Of a stretch of 64,000 nt of DNA, positions 21,712 through 34,300 are shown one piece after another. A program made the translations under genes and the position numbers. The stretch's first letter is position 1. Each line of letters starts with the position of its first letter. This DNA comes from Apostichopus japonicus. Its lineage: Eukaryota; Echinodermata; Holothuroidea; Aspidochirotida; Stichopodidae. The stretch covers positions 14,351,499-14,415,498 of the forward strand of contig NC_092565.1 of assembly GCF_037975245.1 (NCBI RefSeq), in the 5' to 3' direction. Under the pieces are notes generated by a model. That model did no database searches. It worked only from the letters and a program-made list of their open reading frames with translations, and was not told the DNA's origin.

Positions 21712-22392
21712 CTACTTTTCATAAGGTGGAAGTTCCTCGCTGGAGGAGGTAGGGGTGTCCTCAGCAATCTCCTCCCTGAGGGGTTCCTTAGAAACCGATA
21801 CGGGCATACCGGAGGTAATGCCCTTGCCTACGTCTAGTAATTTTTCCCTCTGAATGGGGTCATTGGGCAGGCCGCTTCCTAGAGCGTCCATTTCTGGACC
21901 TAACTGATTAAGCTGTACGTTCTCGGCCTGGACAGATTCGTACTTGGAGACACCGGCCGGGGGAAGGTTAATGACGCACCGAAAAATATCCCACTCTGGC
22001 TTGATGCGACCGGATTTAAAGAGATAATCTAAGGAGTAGGAGACTACCAATATCGTGATGAAGGAAGCGGACATAGCAAATGTACGAAATGGAAATAACT
22101 GCTCGTTGTCGTAGAAAGGGTACTTTATTAAAACTGGTATTTTAAGGGTGGCATCGCCACCCGCTACTCTAAAGAAGAGACCTATGATATACCCCAGTAA
22201 CGATCCGTAAGTATTGCATTTTGAAAAATAAATAACGCAGAACAACTGCGGAAACAAGATCACGAATACAAAATCCGAGCATAGAAACCAGAGTGCATAG
22301 ACGGATTTGATGGTGAGGCCGAGAATGGTGGCAGCGATACCGACTACAATCATGGTTATCCTCATGCACCAGAGAAGTTCATACTCTGTAGC
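21712..22392 (-). CDS. SLC5A7: SLC5A7 coding exon 8 (TM9 to C-terminus)
   Basis: The acceptor 'ccctacag' opens residues 358-583. '[21 protein letters not shown]' aligns with human [21 protein letters not shown]. The cytoplasmic tail is poorly conserved, contains REKLL, and ends EELPPYEK before TAG at 21714-21712. LPPY fits the L-P-x-Y pattern bound by Nedd4-type WW domains. Confidence 0.96.
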   Translation of the reverse strand, partial: ATEYELLWCMRITMIVVGIAATILGLTIKSVYALWFLCSDFVFVILFPQLFCVIYFSKCNTYGSLLGYIIGLFFRVAGGDATLKIPVLIKYPFYDNEQLFPFRTFAMSASFITILVVSYSLDYLFKSGRIKPEWDIFRCVINLPPAGVSKYESVQAENVQLNQLGPEMDALGSGLPNDPIQREKLLDVGKGITSGMPVSVSKEPLREEIAEDTPTSSSEELPPYEK

Positions 22393-25300
22393 CTGTAGGG
22401 GTGATACAAAAGCAGAGGTGTCAATCAGGTTCGTTATCATAATATTAGACAGCAAGAAATACCGAAGAAATTAAAAATATCGCATTGTAATTTCTTGCTG
22501 ATCCTACACAATGACACAATGCAGTATAAGCTTTAATCATGTTTGAAGGACTTGCTTTCCCTTTCATATGCAGTAATAAAATACTCTAGATTTCTGCCAT
22601 CTGCATAACAAAAATTTTTTATTCCAGTTGTTCAATCTAATGGCTTCAAGTGTGGAAAGGGTCTAATTGTGGACAAAGCAATTAGCTATTAAAACTGTAG
22701 AAATAAATCTCATTCTGGTGCCACCTTTAGAAATCGAGCAAAAACCATTAAAAACAAGAAGAGAAGTATATATCCTGTTCATACTCACACTCTGTATTAA
22801 GAGCAGTTTGCAGACATTCCTGACAAACAAAATACTAGCAGAGGAAGCAAGTATCCTTCTCATACTCACATACTGTCTTATGACCAGCATATAGGCATTC
22901 CTGACTAACATAGAACTAGCAGAGGAAGCAAATTTTCTTTTCATACTCACACTCTGTCTGAAGACCAGTTTGTAGACATTCCTAACAAACATAGAACTAG
23001 CAGAGGAAGCAAATATCCTTTTCATACTTACATACTGTCTTATGACCAGTTTGTAGGCATTCTTAACTAATAAGGAACTAACAGAGGAAGCAAATATCCT
23101 TTTCATACTCACATACTGTCTTATGACCAGTTTGTAGGCATTCTTAACTAATAAGGAACTAGCAGAGAAAGCAAATATCCGTTTCATACTCACACTCTGT
23201 CTGAAGACCAGTTTGTAGACATTCCTTACAAACATAGAACTAGCAGAGAGGATGGAGGAGTCTGCTGATGACATCACTGCTGCTGATACCGCACCCAAAC
23301 CGATAAAGGAGATGATATTAGGGGTGAGATACTGGATGACAAGAGGTAGAACGAGCTTGGGATCCTTGGCAGGTAATTCTGGATCAGGGATGTCTGTCTT
23401 ATTCCAGTCTGTAAATATAAACACAAGACAAAAGAAAAAAGACACCACTGATTTTATGATATACTTAAAATGTTTGCTTATGTTTCATAGCCATATTACA
23501 TTTTCGACCTCCCGTAAAATTCACTAAGGTTAGAGTCATGCTCGGTACAAACTCTATGAATTGTTAATCATCTCGTTGAAAGAGGTTTGGGCTGCTGAAT
23601 ATTCTCACCAATATCCTTCACTTCAGCCTTGCAATGACAACTTCAGACCTGTCATTTATAAACAAAATAGGCTAAACTGTGTGCATCTATTATTCAATGT
23701 GGTAGCTGACTAGCTAGGTCTGTTTATAGATTAGTGTAAAATATTCATGTTGATAAAGTAAAACAGATGTTCTCAAGCTTGTCAACATCAGATGCATTAT
23801 AAATGCAATATAAGCAAACAACATATTTATTTGGGTTCTAATGCTTTGATTGTAAAAGGATTTTTCTGCATATCATCCATCTTTGTCAGTTCAACTTACA
23901 TTCATGCCTGACATTTACATGCAAAGTTAGGCTTACGTAGGTGTCACAGTGTGGTTTAGTGTGTGTGTACATAGTTATGTGTAGATGTACGTAAGCATGT
24001 ACTCACAGCGTTAGTTTGTAACTGGTTTAACAGATGTAACACCTTCGGGAAATTTAAAGAGATCTTCTGCCAACTGAAGCTGTTTTTAGCAAACTTGGTG
24101 GAAATTTTCGGCATAATTTTTAGGTCAAAACTAAATCTTCATAGCATTTTGTTATCACCATGGCATATTAGTTTTTTAAACTTGGTAATATTTTGTAAAT
24201 GCACCTGGCAACAGCAGAGTGGGAATGATGTCATCAGAGCAATGGAGTTGTGTTTTCCATTATAATTTTAAACGATCATTTCCACAGATAATCTATTATA
24301 TTTTTGATGAAATTCTAACAACAGGAGAACATTTAAGAGCTAAGCATACATTCCAACTGTGTCAGGTTCCATGGACAATAAAAAAAAAAAAATATGACAA
24401 CATGACAAAGTAAAGCACTTGAAGAAGAAATACCCACATAACAGCTAGGCCACCTACTGTGATTATATTTCCTGGAAGTTAATTTAAACTAGTTTAAAAT
24501 AGGTTATACTCAAATTAACCATCTTTAAGTTATGTTCAGGACAAGTTGTTTTAGATGGGGTTTACAAGTAACAATTTAGAATATTTTACTCTACGATGTA
24601 TATTTTGCACTGTCTGCCACCAGATGTACTAGACCTTGAAAAATCTGTTGATAACTATTTCAAAGACAAATATCCAACCGTAACATAGATTAATTAAGCT
24701 ACACTATAGAACTGGTATTCCTTGGCATTGAATAAGTTTGGCAGTATATAAAATATATAATTTTGCAGAAGGTGTGGCAACCTTCATATATATTTTTTTG
24801 TGGGGGGGGGGGTGGGTTGAAGGACATAAACACACATCACTTATTGTTAAAAGCAGTAATAAATCTTTCCACAAAACTTGAGATTTTTTTCTATCCTGAC
24901 GTGGGACAAATTGTGATGCAAAAACAAGTTTTCCCCGAAACTGGAGATATCTAGTATTAGTTTCGTGTACAGTAGTTTACGGAGGAAGCAACAGAGCAAC
25001 GCACGTACACTTGACAAACGAAATCCTATCCATCCGAGAATCTCCGGGGAAGCTCATCAAAATATAGATGGCGACCTACCACTGGCTAGATTTTAATTAA
25101 GATGAAATATGATCGGACATAAATATGATCGTTGAAGCCTCCAGCTAATTCAATCTATTGGATGGAAAGTTTGCTGCGGCACGACGACGATGTGTGAATG
25201 AATGCTGACGTGGATGGGTGGAGACCTTTGCAGGGAAAACCACAGAGATGAAGAGAGAGATTGCACTGCACCCTAAGAGAAAGTCGGGAATCTTTCCATG

Positions 25301-28300
25301 ATGCAGGAGGGGAAATGTTTATATTCAGATGCAGCTATTTGAGTGAAAAACTGATTAAGACACCTTCATTATCAGTTCAATTGGTATATTTTCTTAATTT
25401 GGTTAAATAATAACACACACACACACACACAATTGAAGATTCTCTGAGTCATAAATTACATACAATATCAACAATTCAGCCGCTGTTATATGTGACCGAA
25501 CAGAGAATGCTTGGCGGGGCAGTGTTTAAGACTAATTAACTGACTTGAGTTTCTGTTCCAAATGTCACTTTAATTAAAACAATTTCAATTAGTCCAATGA
25601 ACGGTTAAGGTTTCATAAAGTAAAACATTAGCAACAGCCACCACCCTCAGAGAGTCAACTTAGACTCTCGTTACTGTTTATTAAATTAAAGGAATTGTCT
25701 GGTGGAAGATTTTGATACATTGTCCTTGTAGTATTTATTATTTTTCTCTTTCTAACCATGTAAAAATTGACCCCATTCGACATTTTCTTCTTGTAGAAAT
25801 CTGGTTTTCAAATTCACCAGTTTCTCACCAAAAGTACCGTTTGTTCGAACGCTTCAATATGGTGATTGACGTAGTGCTGGCAAATAGGCAAAACAGGCGA
25901 CTTGAAGTTAGCACTCCCATTTCCGCAGCAATACACTCTCACATGTAAACGCACATGTGATTGCCTATTATATAACGTGCATATCGCAAGTGTATATCCT
26001 ACTGTACCATGCCCAGTTGGTATACGAATAGCGTTGCACAAAATATACTCTCACACTCAAACCAAAGTTCATAAACTGTTCTTCGAAATCGCTGAAATAA
26101 AATTCACGGATCAAATTTACAGTAAAAAGAAACTTGAAAAGCATTCAGAACACCGAAAGATGAAACTTGGCGGAATCGATGTCAGAGTAGAATGTTGTAC
26201 CGAAAAGCTTAGGCTTCGCAGAACTGTCCCATTGTAAACGTTAGAGTAGCCTAAATGCGAACATTCCTCGCGTTGGAGCTGGATAGCGCGATGTATAAAC
26301 AACAAAGAGTCTGTGCTGTTAAAACTTATCTTGTGTTACTCAAAGACAACAAAACCACCGATCTACTACATATATGGCGAATTAAGGAGTTTTTGAAAAC
26401 ATATCAAATTTATAAGAAATTTCACCGAAAATTAAGGAAGAAATTAATCTGTATACAAAAGCGGTTTTTGTTGTGATTACTGTAGCCTACATGCGAACAT
26501 TCCTCGCGTTGGAGCTGGATAGCGCGATGTATAAACAACGAAGAGTTTGCTGTTAAAACTTATCTTGTGTTACCAAAAGACCACGAAACCACCGATCTAC
26601 TACATATATGGCGGATTAAGGAGTTTTTGAAAACATCTAATTTATAAGAAATTTCACTGAAAATTAAGGAAGAAATTAATCTGTATACAAACGTGGTTTT
26701 TGTTGTGATTACTGTAGGTACTGAACGGAGCGTGGGTTATGTCACAATGATGCATTAGCATAGTTGACGTTACGTTCTGTACTGTTCAAATCATATTGGA
26801 AGTGTCCATCCTTATAACGATTAAAAATCTTTTCTCTGTCAAACGCAACATTAGCGTTCTCATACTTTGACAACATGTTTGGAAAATTATTTATCATTTT
26901 TTAAGGTAACTTCTTTGGGCCACCAGACAATCCTTTTAACTCTGAACATTTAAGCATTCCATTACCATACAATATTGTAGGTTCATGCACTGCCACAAAT
27001 CAACTATGTAGGTACGTACCACACCACCATCATCACCACCATTATCAACAGTGCCACTACCACCACCATACTGATCACCACTATTACCTGTACCACTACT
27101 ATCACTTACCATCATAGTCACCAGTATCACCACTACTCACCAAAAACCACCTCCTTTACCACCACCACTACCACCACCATGAACACCTGATTACCCCCAT
27201 CACCACCATCATCAACATTGCCACCATCACAACTACTACCACAAGCATATACTGATCACCACTATTACCTGCACCGCTACCATCACTTACCATCACAATC
27301 ACCAGTATCACCACTACTCACCAATAACCACCTCCTTTACCACCACCACCACCACCACTATGAACACCTTATTATTACCTCCATCACCACCATCATCAAC
27401 ATTGCCACCATCACAACTACTACCACAAGCATATACTGATCACCACTATTACCTGCACCACTATTATCACTTACCATCACAATCACCAGTACCACAAATA
27501 CGTACTCACCTATTACCATTTATTATTGTCATCTTTAATGAGGGTAGTCCTGCTCAGTGCAGAAGCACTGCTTTCCAGAGTAGCAACAATAGTACCCATA
27601 AACGACATATATATGTCGTTATACATATATGTCAATATGGACATATATAGGTGCATATTGAAGGGAAGTTTTTGGGCAGTACTTGGAGATACCTCCTATT
27701 TATTTAATATCCTACTTAAATATCCTACTTAAGTATATCTACGTAAAACAAAAGATAAAAACAAGTAGGAAATAACCAAAGCAAAATTTGAAAGAACAGA
27801 GAAATTTTTGGATACAATTATGAACCTGAAACCAATAACCTTAAGTAAGGATTACAAGACTGTCTGCTAAACAAACATTACCTTTCAGCTTTTTTAAAGA
27901 AAATACAATCAAAAGACATTTCTTGCTAAACACATATCTTGGTTTTGAATAAATCAACAATGACCACGAATGATCTAGAATGAAGTTTCGTCCATATGGC
28001 CTGCTCATGCTCTGTATTTACCGTTTCCAACAGATCAAATTCTGGGCTTTAAGAATAATTTGTGAAGCAAAAATAGGCATTTTTTGTAGGTTAACTCAGG
28101 TATAAACTGAAGGCTAACTGTTGATATAATTACCAGTGTTTCTGGCAATAGCACCGATGAGAACAGATGGTACGGCCATAACGATACATCCAAAGGCAGC
28201 AATAAACGACAACATCTGAGCCCGTTCAGCAGATTTGGAGGACAGTACACGCTGAAAGTACACTTGCCATGGAATGCCGCCAAATACCTACAAATATGTC

Positions 28301-31300
28301 ATGGTAAGAAAAAGTACTGCAGTGTAAACCAAAAAAATAAATCTGGATGTTTGCTTTTAGTGCAAATTAGTAGTGAAACTGTACCAGGAGAGACAAGAGG
28401 TCATGAAAGGGCCGACTGGGATTTAAAGGATGGTTGCAAACTAGACTGATCTACTATACGGATAACAAACTATAACAAACTGATAACAAACTATAACAAA
28501 CTGATAACAAACTTTACTGATCTACTATACTGATAACAAACTATACTGATAACAGACCATCAGATATCTCCATCTTAACTGTATCTTTATTGAGGATTAT
28601 CCATAAACATATTCATGCAACAACAACAAAAAACCAAAAACTATTGTACACTACTCAAAAGTCAGTTCATCTCTCAAATGTTTGATCCAGCAAAATGTCA
28701 TTATTAGAGCAGCATTTCTATCTCTAAAGAATTCTGCTTTGATAACATATCTGCACATCTGGAAGTCCTTTCTCTTCACTTTTGACCATCAGACATCATC
28801 CTAAGCCACACTCGTGGAATTTTTATCGGGGTAGCAAAACTTCCTTCAGTTTAGGAGAGTATGAAGACAATGTAGGGGAGGGGGGGGGTGGGAGGGGCAG
28901 GGTGGAGGAGAAGAAGAGAAGAGGTTGCACTTACCAAGAGTAATGCATAGTCTATCCATACTCCAGAATATTTGGGATCCCATTCACCAAACCACAAAGT
29001 AGAATCAAAGACTGGAGTCACCGATTCATGAGTCATGGCAAATGGTATGCACAACCACTGCAAGACAGAGAGAGAGATGAATAATGTAAGACAAATAATT
29101 CTTCAGAAGAAGTGATGAAAAACAACACATTGCAAATACACTTGAGAATATATCTACGATTGTTTTGCTGTTTGCAGTATTATATGCTAGTGGAGGTATG
29201 TTTTTATGGTAGAGCACAACTGGGAGGGGTGGGGGGAGGGGGGAGGGGGAGAGATTGATCATCATCAAATTCCCAGGGAGTATTTATTTGGATGACTTTA
29301 ACCGTTACAAATTCATGTGGTCGTGACCAGTTTAGGGAAATCACAAGATAGGTCACCAAATGGAGCGCAGGGTTTTGAAAGCCATAGAATGCAGGTTTTA
29401 AAACAAATATATGATAAATCATTAATTATAAAACCAGTAGGCCAGTGGATCTCAATAGAGGGCCCCACTGGTTAAATTCCCAGCACTTAGAAATGATTTC
29501 AATCGCCCCACTCCTTCTAGATAAAGAAGTCAAGAGGACACAAAGGCTTACCAGGCCAAAGAAGATGCATATGAGCTGTACAACATCTGTGTATGCCACC
29601 GAGTAGAGTCCCCCAAAGAAAGTGTAGGCTACAGTTATGCATGCTGATATGATGACCGATATGTTGATGTCCATGTCTAGGATGACGCTTATGGTAGCTC
29701 CTGCGGGAAGGAAATTAAAAAGTCTTGTCCAAATATTATCAATAAGAATTATCCACTAATTATATTTGTCCTTTCTTCCTTTCTTTCTAAGATCATTCTT
29801 TTTTACACTGTTTTGTGATTTACGTGGATGGAAGCGAACGTGTGTTTCATTTTACCTTAGTTTGTATTGGGGATTATCTGATTCAACTTTATGTTATTTT
29901 GTTTCTTCTTTTCCCCCGCTCTTATTTTTTTTCTATCTTCTTTGTTAAGGATATCATTCACATTTCTCGGACATGATTTCAATGCCACAGTTCTATTTTT
30001 TTTTTTTAAATAACAAAATTCCTCGGTCATTTCTTCTTTGAAATGATCATTTAAAATAAACTTGAATTGAAATGAAACACTGGCATGGACTTTCATTCAC
30101 CTTTCCATATTCTCATCACCTGCCATTTCCATGGTAACTCTTTGAACAGAGCTCCTGATTATCACTACGATCACACGTTTTAAATATCTAGGTTTTACAG
30201 TCGGGGACATATAAACCCTACAGCCATGAATGTGCTTGACAATAGTGAAAACAGAATTGAACAGCACAAATCTGTCGAGTAGAGCGTGACCAGAGGGGTC
30301 GGTTATACAATCTCTAACATTTTACAACACACTCACACAAACTTTAAAAAAAACAACAAAAAAAACATGCTTCCCTTTCTTTCTGCTTCACAAAAGCAAC
30401 TTGTTTTTCTCTATTTTGAGATTTAGAACGTCCATGTTTTTCTTACCAAGAGCAGACAAAATGGCTGCAGACCAAAAGAGCTCCCCCATCAAGGCGGGCA
30501 AGAACAGCAAGCCACCCATCCGAGAACCGTACTTGATCTGGAAAGGATCCAACATAGTCACATATCCTTGCTCTCTCATCACTTTGGCAAACAATAGTCC
30601 ACCTGTGAGGAAAGATTGAAAGAAATATTCAACTTAATCTGGTGGGGAAGGGGTGGGGGGGGTGGGGGGTGGGTGTACACCACTCATTCCAAAAAAAATA
30701 TATCAAAGTAGTTATTAGCACAATATTGTGAGAAGACCTACTCATAGGCCTACTTTATAGATTCAGTATGCCCTAGAATGCATCCTTTGACAAACACACT
30801 AATTCCCTCAGGCTTACATGTGAGTCACTTTCAACAAGTTCCCCATGACCACACCCCCCTCTTTTCTGAATGCCTGGATCTGCCGCACCTTCTTGTGGGC
30901 TGCATGCGATCAGTCAGGTTTTCACACTGAAGCAGACCTACATATTCGGTAAGAAGTTCATTCCAAGCTTTACTTTGGAGTTGCTGAACACTTGATCTTT
31001 GACCTCTTTGACAGGTTTTCAGAATTGACCTCCTAGTGACCTTTGACCTCCACAAAAACAATAGATGCTTGTATTCACTTTAGTCGACGCCCTCTATTAA
31101 GTGTTCATTTGAGGTTTAATGTTGGAGTTAATGAGTTTACATGGTTTTAGACTTTGACCTCTGTTGACCCTTGACTTCCCCCAAAACAAAAGGGTTCTGG
31201 CACTCATTGAGATGGATCCTCAAGCCACACATGAAGTTCATCAAAGCTTACTTTTGAAGTTTCACGTTTACAAAATTTTCAGACAGTCAGCCTTTAGTGA

Positions 31301-34300
31301 CCTCAAATGCCCTTTGAACTCCACAGAAAACAATAGGGTTCTTTGTGTTCACAATAATGGTATAGAGATACAAACCCAACATATGAAGTTCAACTCCATG
31401 TATCCCTTGAGTTACATATATGTGTCTCCAAGCCAAGGCAGTACTTACATATACACACACACACCTACGATGAACATCACATAGATTCCGTTTGCTTCTA
31501 GCAAGGAATTGAAATTGCCCAGCATTGCAAAGAATACTCTCGTTGCGACCTAGAGAGGTAGCTAGTGCTTTGTGAATAAGAAGGATATCTTAAAATTCTC
31601 AATAGCAAAGATCTTGCATTGGAAAACTGTGAATATTCTGACCAACAATTTCTGTGCTGGACATGTTGTCTAGACAATGGGCCTAGACTGCAAGTGGGGG
31701 ACCATCAAACATATGGAGAAATGCTGAAGTTTCTACTTCAATATTTGATTTCAGCTGTGTCTATATAATGTACTACTTACCTAGGACAAGACTAAGAGCA
31801 TAGCCCCATGGAGCCTGGGCCCAAATTAAGCCTAATGAATAGACATATTCGGCTGTACCATTTATATATCCGCCTCCGACCCACGTAGCTGAAATTCAAG
31901 AGAAGAAAAGGGGGGGGGGAAATTGTTACAAAATCAATTAGCAACTTCTTAACTCTTGAAACAGAAACACTCATGTTTTGTTAACGATCATTTTAGTCAG
32001 TAAACTTAATGAGATATTTAGTATGATAAATTTGGACCAAGAAAACTTGAACTGAAACTATTACATTTTATATATAATTAGACAAAATTACATGATTAAG
32101 TGGCTATGGGTCTGATAATTCGTAGCTTCATATCAAAAACTTATAGTTCTAATAGTTCACCTGCAGAACTCTGTAGATCACACACTGAGGTCCAAACTAA
32201 ACCACTCCAGTGTAAACATAATAGCCCCTTGTTAATCTCTGTAGATCACACACTGAGGTCCAAACTAACCACTCCAGTGTAAACATAATAGCCCATTGTT
32301 AAACCCTGTAGATCACACACTGAGATCCAAACTAAGCCACTCCAGTGTAAACATAATTCCCCATTGTTTGTGACCTGACTCCTCCTCCAAAGAGGCGATG
32401 GGGGCCGGTTCAAGCCTCTGGGACAATTATGTCACCAGGGCCCTCTTTTTGTACTTTCCATGCACCCCATATATCCTTGGCCTCCAATTACTGGCCCCGA
32501 AATTGATCCCTGGACCCCAGGCTCTTAGCCTCTAATCAAGCGTGCTAGCATCAGGTACAAGGATTCAACTGAAAAGTATACAACTTTTCAATTAAACATG
32601 CAAGTACTTTACTGATTGAATCACTAATAAATGTCAAATTTCATTTAAAGAGAGGGAGCAGAAATAAACAACTTTAGAGTGGTTGACTGCAGCTGTGTTC
32701 CAGGAGGTGTAAACAAGACATTTACAAGCTCTCAGCACCTTCACAGTATTCCTATCACAATATATTCACTAGCGGAATGCAAAATGTTGATCACCACATA
32801 TATTTAAATATATCAAGAGTAACACCTGCTCTGGTACAGACTTTATCTTGGAAACTGTTTATGCGCTCTCTTAGATAGGTTTATTTAACCGAAATAATCA
32901 CTCAAGAACTCTCTCTCTTGAAATGAAGGTTGGGGAATTTCTAGTCTAATTGAAACCCAATTCAAGCAGAAACTAAATCCAGAAAATACGCTTAAAGCAA
33001 ACTTCCGGAGCAATTACGTCGGAGGATGTTAGTGATGGAGTGATAACGGAATGGTTTTAATCTCGGTGAGTTGCCATTGTTACCAAGGGACTCAATTTCA
33101 TCTTCTTTGTTTAATGTTACCATTGTTACCAAGGGACTCAATTTCATTTTCTTTGTTTAATGTTGCCATTGTTACGATGGACTCATTTTCATGTTCTTTG
33201 TTTAATGTTGCCATTGTTATGAAGGACTCATTTTCATGTTCTTTGTTTTATGTTGCCATTGTTACTAAGGGACTCAATTTCATCTTCATTGTTTAATTTT
33301 TTTCATTTATGACCAAGATGTGAATAGAATAATTGACTGGTTTCTTAGTTTTGAGACAACTGCATCATATACTACCAGACATTACAGTTTTAAACTGAAA
33401 AAAAAAATCCCAGAAGTATTTTAGCAACCTTGAACAACTAATATTCAGTATTATAGTGATCCAACATCAGAGTTATGTATATGAACCCATTTTTATTTGT
33501 ATTTTTTGTTTAATTTTACATGTGACCTAATGAGGGGCTCATCCCAACAGCATTTATATCTCTTCCAAAGATATAATAACAGTGGAATAGTTCTGAGCTC
33601 ACTGTTAGGTAATTATTACCCTTTCTTTTATACCAAAAGACTTAACTAGGAGACACCCAAAAAAAAAATACTGGTTAGGGTACAATTAGGAACAAGGACA
33701 CTTAAAAACCAACGTGCGATTCTGGAGGATTGAAAAAATACCCTGAAAGTATATAGTTGTAACCCTTGAGAATGGTATGTTGGGAATGAAGAGGAAGTGG
33801 ACCTTGACCCTCAAGAAGGTCAGTGAGGGCGCAGTACCAACTTACGTTTGTAAGCTATGATGGGCTGATTTGAGTATATAATGGTGACAAGATCAAGACA
33901 TATGTGTACATAATGTGCATTGTCAGCTACTATGTTACCATCCTTGTACATAATCTATATATCATACGTTGTATGCGTTAATCATGTATCACGACCACCT
34001 GACACGTTACCACCAACATGTAATCTATGGGATATGTGTCAGCTACTACTGCAATTTTGTACCAACCACCTGCTCTGCAGTACTACGTTTTGTTGATCTA
34101 TATCTGAAAACATGCGTTGATCTTGTATCGCCACCTGTCTTGTTACTGTAAATTGCACATTGTTAATGTACCTACATATATATGACATACTGCTTTAATC
34201 TTGCATGATATCACATGCTGTGTTTTATACTGTTTAATCTTGGACCATGACCTGCTGTGTTACTGCATTTTGTGATCTATATCTCACATAAATTTACAAT

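Noticed and set aside
22412..22455. Upstream extension of the SLC5A7 exon 8 frame (start at 22455)
   Set aside because: A clean acceptor (ccctacag) lies at 22393 and the protein alignment starts there, so the extra codons are intron.
25902..26476. Two open frames (111 and 73 codons) inside family B copy 2
   Set aside because: Copy 1 does not keep them, no transposase motif is present, and the inverted-repeat element is non-autonomous.
27010..27500. Histidine-rich protein frame
   Set aside because: Caused by CAC/CAT triplets; no start context, no splice sites, repeats at DNA level.
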